Assembly (NCBI RefSeq): GCF_002101675.1
Contig: NZ_LQOY01000078.1
Coordinates: forward strand, 1 to 64,000
Direction of reading: 5' to 3'
Source of the DNA: Mycobacterium gordonae
GTDB taxonomy: Bacteria; Actinomycetota; Actinomycetes; Mycobacteriales; Mycobacteriaceae
Length of the DNA: 64,000 bases
The notes under the pieces were generated by a model. That model was not told the DNA's origin. It worked only from the letters and a program-made list of their open reading frames with translations, and did no database searches. Of this stretch, positions 10,201-20,484 are shown piece after piece. A program made the translations under genes and the position numbers. The first letter of the stretch is position 1; every line of letters starts with the position of its first letter.

Positions 10201-12566
10201 AGCTCACCGAGGGCGATCTGGATCGCGAAGATGGTGACCTGGGTGGTCTCGATGCCGTAGTCCTGCGAGTCGTCGAGGATCAGCTCGAGCACCGAGTAAC
10301 CCAGCTCGTCCTGGACCAGCGCGTCGACCTTCTCGATCCACTCGGCGAAGACGGGGTTACGCAGGTAGAGGCTCTTGCCCATCTTGCGGTGCTGCGCGCC
10401 GAAACCGGCGAGCACCCAGACCGGGCCGTTGGTCACCGGGCCGTCCGTGCTGAACACGTTCGGCCGCTGCTTGCCCTCGGCGATCGCGCGCAGACCCTTG
10501 ATGGCTTCTTCGTGGTCGTGGGCCAGCACCACCGCGCGCGAGCGGCCGTGGTTGCGGCGCGACAGCGAGCGGCCGATCGACTCCAGCGACGATGCCTGCC
10601 CTTCAGGGCTTTCCATCCAGTCCGCCAGTTCGGCAGCGGCGGCCTTCTTACGCGAGGTCAGGAACGCCGAGATCACCAGGGGGATCGTCGGTGCCGGAAG
10701 TTCCTGTCCGGCAAGCTCTTCCAGCGCCGCTTCCTTGAGCGCCAGCGCCTCCTCGGTGACGCCCGGCAGCTCGTACTCGTCGTCGGCGGCGACGGGGGCG
10801 TCGTCGTCGATGATCTCGCCGTACTCGTCGAAACGCAGCGAGTGGCCGACCCCTTCGGTCAGCTCTCCCCCGGCGGACACCACGGCCGCCTGCGGTGAGG
10901 CCACCGGCTCCTCGGGCTCGCGCTCGATCACGTCGCGGGGCAACACCTCGCGGACCACCAGGTGCGCGTTGGCGCCACCGAACCCGAAGCTCGACACCCC
11001 GGCCAGCGCGTAGCCGCCGTAACGGGGCCAGTCGGTGGCCTGGTCGACCACCTTCAGACGCATGGCGTCGAAGTCGATGTAGGGGCTGGGTCCGGCGAAG
11101 TTGATCGACGGCGGCAACTTGTCGTGCTGCAGCGCCAGCACGACCTTGGCCATGCTGGCCGCGCCAGCCGCCGATTCCAGGTGCCCGACGTTGGTCTTGA
11201 CCGCGCCGAGCAGCGCCGGCCGGTCGGCCGGACGTCCCTTGCCGACGACCCGGCCCAGCGCCTCGGCCTCGATCGGGTCGCCCAGGATGGTGCCGGTGCC
11301 GTGCGCCTCGATGTAGTCGACGTTGCGCGGATCGATCCCGGCATCTTTGTAGGCGCGGCGCAGCACCTCGGCCTGTGCGTCTTGGTTGGGCGCGATCAGT
11401 CCGTTGGAGCGGCCGTCGTGGTTGACCGCACTGCCGGCGATGACGGCCAGGATCTGGTCGCCGTCGCGGCGGGCGTCGTCGACCCGCTTGAGCACCAGCA
11501 TCCCGCCGCCCTCGGAGCGGGTGTAGCCGTCGGCGTCGGCGGAGAAGGACTTGATCCGGCCGTCCGGCGAGAGCACCGCGCCGATCTCGTCGAACCCGAG
11601 CGTCACCGCGGGGGTGATCAGCGCGTTGACGCCGCCGGCCACCACCACGTCGGCCTCGCCGTTGCGCAGCGCCTGCACACCCTGGTGGATCGCCACCAGA
11701 GAACTCGAGCAGGCGGTGTCGACCATGACCGACGGGCCGCGGAAATCGAAGAAGTACGACACCCGGTTGGGGATGATGGCGCCAGAGTTGCCGGTGATCG
11801 CGTACGGGTGCGCGACCGTCGGGTCGGAGATGGCCAGGAAGCCGTAGTCGTTGTTGCTGACACCGACGTAGACGCCGACGGCCTCGCCGCGCAGGCTGGA
11901 CGCCGGAATGCGGGCGTGCTCGAGCGCCTCCCAGGTCAGCTCGAGGGCCATCCGCTGCTGCGGGTCGATGTTGTCCGCCTCGGTCTTGGCCACGGCGAAG
12001 AACTCGGAGTCGAAGCCCTTGATGTCCTTCAGGTAGCCACCGCGGGTGCGGGCCTTGGCGACCCGCTCGGCCAGCCGCGGCTCTTCCAGGAATTCCGACC
12101 AGCGGCCCTCGGGCAGGTCGGTGATCGCGTCGCGGCCTTCCATCAACGCCGCCCACGTCTCGTCGGGGGTGTTCATGTCGCCGGGCAGGCGGGTGGACAG
12201 GCCCACGATCGCGATGTCGACGCGCTCGGCGGGACCGGTGCGGGTCCAGTCGGCCGCGTCGGAGTCATCCTCGGGCCGTTCTGGTTCGCCCTCGATGATC
12301 CGGGTCGCCAGCGACTCGATGGTCGGGTGCTGGAACGCCACCGCGACCGACAGCGTGACACCGGTCAGGTCCTCGATGTCGGCGGCCATCGCGACCGCAT
12401 CGCGCGACGCCAGACCCAGCTCGACCATGGGCACGGACTCGTCGATCGAGTCCGGCGACTTTCCGACGGCCTTGCCGACCCACTCGCGCAGCCATTTGCG
12501 CATCTCGGGGACCGTCATGGGCTGCTTCTCGGGCGAAGGCGAGTTCTCCTGGCTTATGTCAGACAT
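7254..12566 (-). CDS. pks13: Polyketide synthase Pks13, mycolic acid condensase
   Basis: A 1770-residue type I PKS that condenses the meromycoloyl chain (from FadD32) with the carboxylated alpha chain (from AccD4) to the mycolic beta-keto ester. Domains in order: N-terminal ACP with the phosphopantetheine serine in GLASRDAV (Ser54); ketosynthase with Cys286 in VDTACSSSL and the EAHGTGT histidine; acyltransferase with GQSLGE near residue 800; second ACP with ELGLDSLMAV; a Pro-rich linker; C-terminal thioesterase with GWSLGG near residue 1570. The architecture is intact and matches the essential mycobacterial enzyme. The start is ATG with AAGG upstream; the fadD32 stop is 20 bases away. Confidence 0.97.
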   Translation of the reverse strand: MSDISQENSPSPEKQPMTVPEMRKWLREWVGKAVGKSPDSIDESVPMVELGLASRDAVAMAADIEDLTGVTLSVAVAFQHPTIESLATRIIEGEPERPEDDSDAADWTRTGPAERVDIAIVGLSTRLPGDMNTPDETWAALMEGRDAITDLPEGRWSEFLEEPRLAERVAKARTRGGYLKDIKGFDSEFFAVAKTEADNIDPQQRMALELTWEALEHARIPASSLRGEAVGVYVGVSNNDYGFLAISDPTVAHPYAITGNSGAIIPNRVSYFFDFRGPSVMVDTACSSSLVAIHQGVQALRNGEADVVVAGGVNALITPAVTLGFDEIGAVLSPDGRIKSFSADADGYTRSEGGGMLVLKRVDDARRDGDQILAVIAGSAVNHDGRSNGLIAPNQDAQAEVLRRAYKDAGIDPRNVDYIEAHGTGTILGDPIEAEALGRVVGKGRPADRPALLGAVKTNVGHLESAAGAASMAKVVLALQHDKLPPSINFAGPSPYIDFDAMRLKVVDQATDWPRYGGYALAGVSSFGFGGANAHLVVREVLPRDVIEREPEEPVASPQAAVVSAGGELTEGVGHSLRFDEYGEIIDDDAPVAADDEYELPGVTEEALALKEAALEELAGQELPAPTIPLVISAFLTSRKKAAAAELADWMESPEGQASSLESIGRSLSRRNHGRSRAVVLAHDHEEAIKGLRAIAEGKQRPNVFSTDGPVTNGPVWVLAGFGAQHRKMGKSLYLRNPVFAEWIEKVDALVQDELGYSVLELILDDSQDYGIETTQVTIFAIQIALGELLKHHGAKPAAVVGQSLGEAASAYFAGGLSLQDATRTICSRSHLMGEGEAMLFGEYIRLMALVEYSADEIKTVFSDFPDLEVCVYAAPTQTVIGGPPEQVDAIIARAESEGKFARKFQTKGASHTQQMDPLLGELAAELQGIKPMSPTCGIYSTVHEGRYIKPGSEPIHDVDYWKKGLRHSVYFTHGIRNAVDSGHTTFLELAPNPVALMQVGLTTASAGLHDAQLIPTLARKQDEVESMISTMAQLFVHGHDLDVRTLFTRAAGPEDYANIPPTRFKRKEHWLDAHFAGDGSILMPGAHVALPDGRHVWEYSPRERTPDLVALVKAAATAVLPDAAVTAAEQRAVPGEGARLVTTLTRHPGGASVQVHARIDESFTLVYDALVARGGAEAVLPVAVGAGTAVAAESTAVAPVEEDAAETLTDSLTNRYLPSDVGRWSPDSGETIAERLGTIVAAAMGYEPEDLPWEVPLIELGLDSLMAVRIKNRVEYDFDLPPIQLTAVRDANLYAVEKLIEYAIEHRDEVEQLHEYQKTQTAEEIARAQAELLSGASPASLVAPAPDPQAEPQTQPEPASEAPPPSDVPIPPPPTDPSGPGTNGAAGNGEKPTAGALSQEAVAKALNSDVPPRDAAERVVFATWAVVTGKSAGGIFNPLPKLDDEKAAKMAQRLSERAEGPITVEDVQTSENIEALAEKVRNYLEAGVVDGFVRTLRPRQEGSTRTPVFVFHPAGGSTVVYEPLLKRLPADTPMYGFERVEGSIEERAAQYVPKLIEMQGDGPYILAGWSLGGVLAYACAIGLKRLGKDVRWVGLIDAVRAGEEIPQTKEEVRKRWDRYAKFAEKTFNVTIPAIPYEQLEELDDDGQVRFVLDAVSQSGVQIPAGIIEHQRTSYLDNRAIDTAEIQPFDGHVTLYMADRYHDDAIMFEPRYGIRKPDGGWGEYVADLEVVPIGGEHIQAIDEPIIAKVGEHMSRALDEIESEVASEVGK

Positions 12567-12586
12567 CAGCTACCTTGTTCAGTCGA

Positions 12587-14476
12587 TCATTCAGAGGTGG
12601 CGAAGGTCGTCGCGGAGTTCACGCCGCTGCGCAAACTGCCGTCGAGATAGGCCGTGCGGCAGGCGCGGCGGCCGATCTTGCCACTGGAGGTTCGGGGAAT
12701 CGAGCCGGCCTGCACCAGCAGCACGTCGCGCACGGTCACCCCGTGACCGACGGCGATGGCCGCGCGGATGTCGTCGGCGATCGGCTGGTACTCGAGCTTG
12801 TGGGTCCCCGCCGCACGCTCGCCGACGATCACCAGCTGCTCGGAGGTGTCTTCCGGGTCGAACTTCAGGCCGGCGTGCGGGTCGTCGAAGACCTTCTGCG
12901 GCAACTCGTTGGCCGGCACCGAGAAAGCGGCGACATAGCCCACCCGCAACGCCTTGGTGGATTCCTGGGCCGTGAACTCGAGGTCCTGCGGGTAGTGGTT
13001 ACGGCCGTCGATGATGACGAGGTCTTTGATCCGGCCCGCGATGTAGAGGTGGCCGTTGTGGTAGGTGCCGTAGTCACCAGTGCGCACCCACAGCGCGTCG
13101 TCGGGAGCGCCCTCGGCGTGCGACTCGCTGACCCGCGACTTCAAGATGTTCTTGAAGATGTTGGCGGTCTCTTCTTCCTTGCCCCAGTAGCCGATGCCCA
13201 GGTTGTTGCCGTGCAGCCAGATCTCGCCGATCTGCCCGTCCGGCAGCTCGCTGGCCGCCTCGGGATCGACGATGACGGCCCACTCGTCCACACCGATCTT
13301 GCCGGCGGAGACCTGTGCGACCGCGTTCGGGGAGTCCGCGGCCACCTCGACGAAGTGCTGCTTGTTCAATTCGGCGCGGTCGACGTGGATGACGGTGGGC
13401 GACTCGTCCATCGGGGTGGTCGAGACGAACAGCGTGGCCTCCGCCAGCCCGTAGGACGGCTTGACCGCCTCGGGCTTGAGGCCGTAGGGCTCGAACGCCT
13501 TGAAGAACTTGCGCAGCGACGACGGTGACACCGGCTCGCTGCCGTTCAGGATGCCCTTGACGTTGCTCAGGTCCAGGGGCGGCTCGTCGTCGCGCGGCAG
13601 ACCGCGCACCGCGGCGTGCTCGAAGGCGAAGTTCGGAGCAGCGGAGAACGTCCCGCCCGTCTCACCGGGTTTCCGGGCCAGCTCACGGATCCAGCGGCCG
13701 GGCCGGCGCACGAACGCGGCCGGCGTCATGAAGGTGAAGCTCTGGCCCAGCACCGAGGTCAGCAACACCGTGATGAGCCCCATGTCGTGGAAGAACGGCA
13801 GCCAGCTGACGCCGCGGTCGCCTTCCTGACCTTCCAGGGCGTTGAGCACCTGCACCACGTTGGTGGGCAGGTTCAGGTGCGTGATCTGAACACCGGTCGG
13901 GGTGCGGGTGGAGCCGGAGGTGTACTGCAGGTAGGCGGTGGTGGTCTCGTCGGCGTCGGGTTCCACCCAGGTGGAGGCGACCTCGGTCGGCACGGCGTCG
14001 ACCGCGATGACGCGAGGACGTTCCTTGGCCGAACGCGCGCGGATGAATTTGCGGACACCCTCGGCGGATTCGGTGGTGGTCAGGATCGTCGAAGGCGTGC
14101 AGTCGTCGAGGACCGCGTGCAGACGGCCGACGTGGCCGGGCTCGGACGGGTCGAACAGCGGGACGGCGATCCGGCCGGAGTACAGGGCGCCGAAGAACGA
14201 CACCATGTAGTCCAGGTTCTGCGGGCAGAGGATGGCGATGCGGTCGCCCGGCTGGGTGACCTGCTGCAGCCGCGCGCCCACGGCGCGGTTGCGGGCGCTG
14301 AACTCCGACCACAAGATGTCGCGCTCGATGCCGTCGCGCTCGGTGGAGTAGTCCAGGAAGCGGTACGCCAGCTTGTCGCCGCGCACCTTCGCCCACTTCT
14401 CGACGTGACGCACCAGGTTGGTGTTCGACGGGAACCGGATCTTGCCGTTCACGATGAACGGGTTGTGGTACGCCAT
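12587..14476 (-). CDS. fadD32: Long-chain fatty acyl-AMP ligase FadD32
   Basis: An adenylate-forming enzyme (629 residues from the chosen start) that activates meromycolic acid as acyl-AMP and loads it on the N-terminal ACP of Pks13. Visible motifs are the P-loop-like [11 protein letters not shown], the A5-type [19 protein letters not shown], and the C-terminal [10 protein letters not shown] lysine region. FAAL-type enzymes make acyl-AMP rather than acyl-CoA. I chose ATG at 14476 because AGGAG lies 5-9 bases upstream and the product starts MAYHNPF. An in-frame GTG at 14494 would add six residues and corresponds to the longer M. tuberculosis annotation. First gene of the operon with pks13 and accD4. 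Confidence 0.95.
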   Translation of the reverse strand: MAYHNPFIVNGKIRFPSNTNLVRHVEKWAKVRGDKLAYRFLDYSTERDGIERDILWSEFSARNRAVGARLQQVTQPGDRIAILCPQNLDYMVSFFGALYSGRIAVPLFDPSEPGHVGRLHAVLDDCTPSTILTTTESAEGVRKFIRARSAKERPRVIAVDAVPTEVASTWVEPDADETTTAYLQYTSGSTRTPTGVQITHLNLPTNVVQVLNALEGQEGDRGVSWLPFFHDMGLITVLLTSVLGQSFTFMTPAAFVRRPGRWIRELARKPGETGGTFSAAPNFAFEHAAVRGLPRDDEPPLDLSNVKGILNGSEPVSPSSLRKFFKAFEPYGLKPEAVKPSYGLAEATLFVSTTPMDESPTVIHVDRAELNKQHFVEVAADSPNAVAQVSAGKIGVDEWAVIVDPEAASELPDGQIGEIWLHGNNLGIGYWGKEEETANIFKNILKSRVSESHAEGAPDDALWVRTGDYGTYHNGHLYIAGRIKDLVIIDGRNHYPQDLEFTAQESTKALRVGYVAAFSVPANELPQKVFDDPHAGLKFDPEDTSEQLVIVGERAAGTHKLEYQPIADDIRAAIAVGHGVTVRDVLLVQAGSIPRTSSGKIGRRACRTAYLDGSLRSGVNSATTFATSE

Positions 14477-14777
14477 GACGCTCTCTCCTGTCACAAACTC
14501 TCTAGTTGTCGGCTCGCGCCGACGGTAGTCCTCTAGTGGCCGGCCGAGCCGGCTGAAAAATCTGCGCGCGGCCCAGCTGCGACCAGCGCCCGTTTCGCAC
14601 CGGCGCCTGTCGCAGCCAACTCTGACCCACCCGGGTCAACCACATGCTCTTAATTTTCTCTTAATGTTAAGGGGCCGGGGGCGGCAGACCAAATCACAAG
14701 GTACGCCTGATCGCGGTCACCACCATCACACCGCGGCCGTGTCCGATAGCTCAGCTATCGAATCGGGACCGGGCGGA
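14477..14777. other. Intergenic region between Rv3802c and fadD32
   Basis: About 300 bases with no credible ORF. It should hold the fadD32-pks13-accD4 promoter. An AT-rich tract (14649-14672) stands out in the GC-rich surroundings. A perfect short palindrome is at 14744-14760. No confident -10/-35 pair was assigned. Confidence 0.5.
14744..14760. promoter_or_regulatory. Perfect 17-bp palindrome downstream of Rv3802c
   Basis: CGATAGCT and AGCTATCG arms flank a single central C. It lies 18 bases beyond the Rv3802c stop. It could be an operator or a short stem; there is no T run, so a classical terminator is unlikely. Confidence 0.35.
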
Positions 14778-15791
14778 TCAGCTGTGCTTGGGATGCGGCG
14801 CCTTGTCCAGCACGCCCTGGGCCCAATTCAGCGTCCACTGGGTGGCGGACAGGCCGTTGGCATTCCAGAAGTCGGTGGTCGCATACATCGCGTGGATGGG
14901 CTGCCCCGCCCCGCCGGCCAGCGTATTCAACGTGGTAGGGAGGTTGGCGGGACTGAACGCCTCCTTGGGTGCGGCACAGATCAGGTCGCCCTCGGCGCAG
15001 ATCTCGTTGGTCCGGTTGTCCAGATCACCGAACCCGCCCGGCCGCGCACCGGTCATCGTCAGACCGAGCCCGGACAGCACCGGCACCTCGTGCAGGGTGA
15101 TCTCGGCGCCGACGCCCGGTGGGGTGGGCGGGACGTTGTTGCCGACGCTCTCCTGGCGTCGCCCGTCGGCGATCAACGTCACACCCAGCACCAGGTCCTC
15201 GTCGACGGGGCCGAGGCCGTTGCCGATGTCGCTGGCGACGTCGCCGCCGATCACCGCACCCTGGGAAAACCCGACGATCACGTAGCTGGTCAGCGGGCAC
15301 CGATTGTTCATGTCGGTCATCGCCTTCACCATGGCCCGGGTGCCCTCGGCGCGGCTCTCGTTGTAACTCATCTGACCGTCGGCGCTCAGCGGATTACGGA
15401 ACTGCGCGGTGTAGGGGACGGTGTACGTCTGCACCCGGCCCGGCGCGAACTGCTGGCTGATCGGCCCGGTCACGTTCAGCAGCAAGGCCTTCGGGAACTG
15501 CGTCGGGTTCAGCGGATCGTCCGTGGGCCACGACTCCCAGGTGCCCGGCACCGAGATCAACTGCACGTCGGGGCAGGACGCGTCCTGTGATGCCGGGCGT
15601 GGCTTCTTCGGGTGGGACGTGGTGGGGCCCGGGGGCAGCACACCCGGAGGAACCGCGCTCGGTGGCACGTTGGGCTGACGCAACAACATCACGCCGCCGA
15701 TGATGACGAGGGCCACCACCAGAGCCATTGAGCCGGCCGCCGCCCAGGCAAGCCGTCGGCGGCGTTTGCGCTGTGCGCTGTTCTTAGCCAT
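14778..15791 (-). CDS. Cutinase-like cell-envelope lipase/thioesterase (Rv3802c counterpart)
   Basis: A 337-residue alpha/beta hydrolase of the cutinase-like family. The basic N-terminus (residues 8-13) is followed by a single membrane anchor (about 14-37) and a Pro-rich linker, placing the catalytic domain in the periplasm. The likely triad is Ser176 in GFSQG, Asp269 in CAEGDLIC and His300 in GQPIHAMY. The M. tuberculosis protein is essential, has phospholipase A/thioesterase activity and is linked to mycolate homeostasis. It sits between the mycolate condensation operon and the antigen 85 genes. ATG is the start; spacing to fbpD and fadD32 suggests its own transcription unit. Confidence 0.93.
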   Translation of the reverse strand: MAKNSAQRKRRRRLAWAAAGSMALVVALVIIGGVMLLRQPNVPPSAVPPGVLPPGPTTSHPKKPRPASQDASCPDVQLISVPGTWESWPTDDPLNPTQFPKALLLNVTGPISQQFAPGRVQTYTVPYTAQFRNPLSADGQMSYNESRAEGTRAMVKAMTDMNNRCPLTSYVIVGFSQGAVIGGDVASDIGNGLGPVDEDLVLGVTLIADGRRQESVGNNVPPTPPGVGAEITLHEVPVLSGLGLTMTGARPGGFGDLDNRTNEICAEGDLICAAPKEAFSPANLPTTLNTLAGGAGQPIHAMYATTDFWNANGLSATQWTLNWAQGVLDKAPHPKHS

Positions 15792-15953
15792 CTTCTCCCG
15801 CTAACAGAGTCCGGTGGGGACCCTCAGCGGGTCCCGGCGAATGGGTCGGGCAAGTGCCTTACCAGGTAACGCACCTTCGCGCCCTACTCACCCGCGCAGC
15901 GTGGTGATGCGGACGTACCGCCCTCTGCTGCACTCCTTAGAGGGTACCGGCCC

Positions 15954-16038
15954 TCGCCGCTAGCGAATGGCGCCGACCCGCTGCGCCCGGCTCCATCCCT
16001 GCGGCCGCGCTTGCGATCGCCGCTAGCGAATGGCGCCG
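15954..16038. repeat. 22-bp direct repeat spanning the fbpD stop codon
   Basis: Two identical copies of a 22-bp sequence containing CGCTAGCGAATGGCGCC lie at 15954-15975 and 16017-16038. The second copy encodes the C-terminal Gly-Ala-Ile-Arg-stop of fbpD; the first is intergenic. The spacer and the flanking 15900-15950 sequence look like a dispersed mycobacterial repeat element, but this was not checked. Confidence 0.6.
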
Positions 16039-16928
16039 GCGATGTCGCCGGACATAGCGCCCAGCACCCCGGCCCACGAACCCCAGCCGTTGTCGCCGCC
16101 GCCCGGGAAGTCGAAGTGGCCGTTGTGCCCGCCCACGTCGCGGTACTGCTGGTAGAAGGCCTTGCTGTTGCCCATCGCCTCGGCGCCGGCGCCGAGCATG
16201 GCTGCCGGGTTGCTGGCGCCGGGGTTGGTGGGTGCCCATACCCAGACCCGGGTGTTGTTCTGGGCCAGCAGGGCGGCGTGCACATACGGGTCGTGCCACT
16301 TCCAGCGGCCCAGCTGCGGGGCTCCCCACATGCCGTTGCCGTCGACGCCGCCGAACTGCTGCAGACCGGCCAGGATCGCGCCGTTGGTGAAGGTGTTCGA
16401 CGGGTACAGGAAGCCGGACATCGAACCGGCAAAGCCGAAGCGGTCGGGATGGAAGGCGGCCAGCGCCAACGCGGCGTAGCCGCCCTGGGACGCGCCGACC
16501 GCGCCGTGCCCGCCGGGCGCCAGGCCCTTGTTAGCCGCCAGCCAGTCAGGAAGCTCGCTGGACAGGAAGGTGTCCCACTGCTTGCTGCCGTCCTGCTCCC
16601 AGTTGGTGTACATGCTGAACGCCCCGCCGGCCGGCGCCACCACCGAGATGCCCTTGCCGGCAAGGGTGTTCATCGCGTTGCCGGCGGTGACCCAGTTGCT
16701 GACGTCGGGGTTGGCGTCGGCGGCGTCCAGCAGGTAGACCGCGTGCGGCCCGCCCGCCAGGAAAGCCACCGGGATGTCGCGGCCCATCGCGCCCGAGGGC
16801 ACCATCAGGGTCTCGAATCCGGCGGCCCTGGCCGTCCCCGCAGAACCCAGCGACGCGCTCACACCCCCGAACGCGACCGACAACACGGCAACGCAGAACA
16901 GCCGTAGCACTACCGACAGACCCCTCAT
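16023..16928 (-). CDS. fbpD: Secreted MPT51/antigen 85-related protein FbpD
   Basis: A 301-residue antigen 85 family alpha/beta-hydrolase (FbpC1/MPT51). A hydrophobic Sec-type signal peptide covers about residues 1-36. The start ATG at 16928 has GGAGGG a few bases upstream; a longer in-frame opening upstream lacks this. In M. tuberculosis MPT51 is regarded as a non-enzymatic, matrix-binding relative lacking the catalytic triad. Here Ser147 in GASQGG occupies the nucleophile position, where I recall Ala in M. tuberculosis. The antigen 85 catalytic histidine region is still replaced (DNGWGSW). Mycolyltransferase activity is therefore doubtful. Its 3' end contains one copy of a 22-bp direct repeat. 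Confidence 0.93.
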   Translation of the reverse strand: MRGLSVVLRLFCVAVLSVAFGGVSASLGSAGTARAAGFETLMVPSGAMGRDIPVAFLAGGPHAVYLLDAADANPDVSNWVTAGNAMNTLAGKGISVVAPAGGAFSMYTNWEQDGSKQWDTFLSSELPDWLAANKGLAPGGHGAVGASQGGYAALALAAFHPDRFGFAGSMSGFLYPSNTFTNGAILAGLQQFGGVDGNGMWGAPQLGRWKWHDPYVHAALLAQNNTRVWVWAPTNPGASNPAAMLGAGAEAMGNSKAFYQQYRDVGGHNGHFDFPGGGDNGWGSWAGVLGAMSGDIAGAIR

Positions 16929-17025
16929 GTCCACCCTCCATGGTGTGACGCTGTGCACGACAAGACCTAGCCCGCAGGTAGCTAACCACACCCGGCGGAG
17001 CCGGATAAAGGGGGCGGTAACGCTA

Positions 17026-17055
17026 ACGGCGGCGACCCGTTTGGGTCGCCGCCGT
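17026..17055 (-). terminator. fbpA terminator hairpin
   Basis: A perfect 13-bp stem (ACGGCGGCGACCC with its complement) and 4-base loop lie 28 bases past the fbpA stop and before fbpD. There is no long U tract, as is common for mycobacterial terminators. Confidence 0.65.
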
Positions 17056-17082
17056 CAGACGGTTGTTTATCGCCAGCGCGAT

Positions 17083-18518
<1,436 letters not shown>

Positions 18519-20393
18519 TCACTCGCGTGGCGGCGCCGGCGGCACCTTCGGCACCTCAAGTCCGCACCTGATCAGCTCGTAGCGCGGCACCCGGTCGATG
18601 CGGTACTGCGTGAATTCATAAGCGTGCAGCAGGTTGGAGACGAACCGGCGCAGGGTCATCGGGGCCCGCACGGAGTTGAGCACCGCCTGGGTCCCCGGAC
18701 ACTTCAGCGCCGCTTCGGCCTCGGCGACCCACTGTTGATCCAGGTAGCCGGGGATGCCGGGCGGCCACTTCACCCACGGCCCGTCGGCCACCACCCAGTC
18801 CGGGAACAGGTTCTTGTCGTGACCGATACGGCCGTGCTTGAGCCGCTCGGTGTGCGCGGCCAGCGGGTTCGCCAGCCCGATCTGGTCGATGACCCTGACG
18901 TCCAGACCGACGTTCATGCCCAGCATCCCCAGATTGGTGAAGAAGACCGTGTGCTGCGGTTTCTGGTCCGGGGGAATGCCGGGGGCGCTGCCCGGCGGGA
19001 TCATCGGCACCAGGTCCCACTGCGTGTAATTGCCCGACGGCAGCAGCAGCGCACCGTCGGGGGTGTTGTCCAGGGCCACCAGCACGGCCGCCATCCGTGG
19101 GTAGTCCAGGTAGTCGGCAGCCGTCAGCGGGTGGGCGCGGCCGGTGGCCTGCGCGTAGAAGCGGCGTTCGTCGACGATGCCGGAGTAGCTGACGTGCGTG
19201 GCGTCATCGCCCATGCCCGGCGAGTTGGCCGCCCACAGCGACCAGCCGGCCACCGCCAGCCAGAGCGCGCTCACCCCGCCGGCCAGCCAATAGCCGGCCT
19301 CCTTGGAGAAGTCCTTGCCGTCGGGAATCACCACCGGGATCACGGCGACCGGCGCCAGCAAACAGAACAGCGGCGTCAGCAATACCCGGCCGTGCATGAA
19401 GTCGCCGCCCTGGCGGATCCAGTACAGGGCCTGCAGTAGGCCGCTGACCACCATCCACGTCACCACGGCCGCCGGGCTCTGCACCGCCCGCGCCAGCCGT
19501 CCGTAGCCGGGCGCCAGCGTCGGGCGCATGAACGAGGGCCGGCGCCGCGCCAGCACCAGCACGACGCTCAGCGGCACCAGCAGGATGACCGGCACCCACA
19601 GCGAGTACGGCGCATTGAAGTTCGCGAGATAGATGAGGCCTTGGGACCATTTGTCGCCGGCCGCATCCTTGGCCAGGGCGGTCCCCGGGACCAACAGGCC
19701 GTAGTAGCCCATCCGGAAGATCTGATACGCGACCGGCAGCAGCCCGCCGGCCAGCACGATGAGCCCGCGACGCCGCCAGGTGCGGGCGGCGATCATCATC
19801 ATGATCAGTGCGGCGCCGCCGATCAGCGCCAGCTCGGGCCGCACCAGCACGCTGCAACCCGCGACGAAGGCCAGCGCCGCGATGAACCACCGGCTTTCCG
19901 GACGCACCCTCAGCGGCTGAGCCCAGCAAACCATCATCCACCACAGCAGCCCGATATAGGCCATCACCAGCCCGCTCTCCAGGCCGGACGTCGCGAAGTC
20001 GCGGGCCGGTGGCACCGCGATGTAGACCAAGGCTCCGGCCGGCAGCATGATCGCCCGGCGACCACGCAGGCTGGGCGCGAACAACCGGCCCGTCCCCAGC
20101 ATCAACAGCACCACGCCGGCCACCGACAGTGTCAGGGCCACGGCCAGCGCCACGTACTCGAGTCGCACGGAACCGCCCACCCAGCTGCAGGCGTACAGCA
20201 GGTAGGTCCAGGCAGTCGAGGTGTTGGCCTCCACCCGCTCACCGGCGTTGAACACGGGCCCGTTGCCCGCCAATAGGTTGCGCACCGTGCGCAGCACGAT
20301 CAGCCCGTCGTCGGCGATCCAGCGGCGTTGCCAGGCGCCCCAGCCGAACAACAGGGCGACCAGCGCGACACTCACCCACAGGCTGATTCGCAC
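18519..20393 (-). CDS. aftB: Terminal beta-(1->2) arabinofuranosyltransferase AftB
   Basis: A 624-residue GT-C membrane glycosyltransferase that adds the terminal beta-(1->2) arabinofuranose to arabinogalactan from decaprenylphosphoryl-arabinose. About ten hydrophobic segments lie in the first 430 residues, followed by a soluble periplasmic domain. The acidic motif typical of the family follows the first membrane helix (RRWIADDGLIVLRT). GTG at 20393 was chosen because it gives the M. tuberculosis-like N-terminus VRISLW; an open frame extends further upstream into ubiA but is unlikely to be used. No strong ribosome-binding site is seen. It follows ubiA by 91 bases. Confidence 0.92.
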   Translation of the reverse strand: MRISLWVSVALVALLFGWGAWQRRWIADDGLIVLRTVRNLLAGNGPVFNAGERVEANTSTAWTYLLYACSWVGGSVRLEYVALAVALTLSVAGVVLLMLGTGRLFAPSLRGRRAIMLPAGALVYIAVPPARDFATSGLESGLVMAYIGLLWWMMVCWAQPLRVRPESRWFIAALAFVAGCSVLVRPELALIGGAALIMMMIAARTWRRRGLIVLAGGLLPVAYQIFRMGYYGLLVPGTALAKDAAGDKWSQGLIYLANFNAPYSLWVPVILLVPLSVVLVLARRRPSFMRPTLAPGYGRLARAVQSPAAVVTWMVVSGLLQALYWIRQGGDFMHGRVLLTPLFCLLAPVAVIPVVIPDGKDFSKEAGYWLAGGVSALWLAVAGWSLWAANSPGMGDDATHVSYSGIVDERRFYAQATGRAHPLTAADYLDYPRMAAVLVALDNTPDGALLLPSGNYTQWDLVPMIPPGSAPGIPPDQKPQHTVFFTNLGMLGMNVGLDVRVIDQIGLANPLAAHTERLKHGRIGHDKNLFPDWVVADGPWVKWPPGIPGYLDQQWVAEAEAALKCPGTQAVLNSVRAPMTLRRFVSNLLHAYEFTQYRIDRVPRYELIRCGLEVPKVPPAPPRE

Positions 20394-20484
20394 CGTGGTG
20401 GTGTAAGGGAATACCGGCCACTTGACCCGTCGGACGGACGGTCGCCGCGCGAGTGCCGCCGCCTGGAGGGCTTTGAACCTTTCG

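Noticed and set aside
7311..10898. Long plus-strand frame opposite pks13
   Set aside because: Its Arg/His/Gln-rich composition and complete overlap with the conserved pks13 coding frame mark it as an antisense shadow of high GC3 codons.
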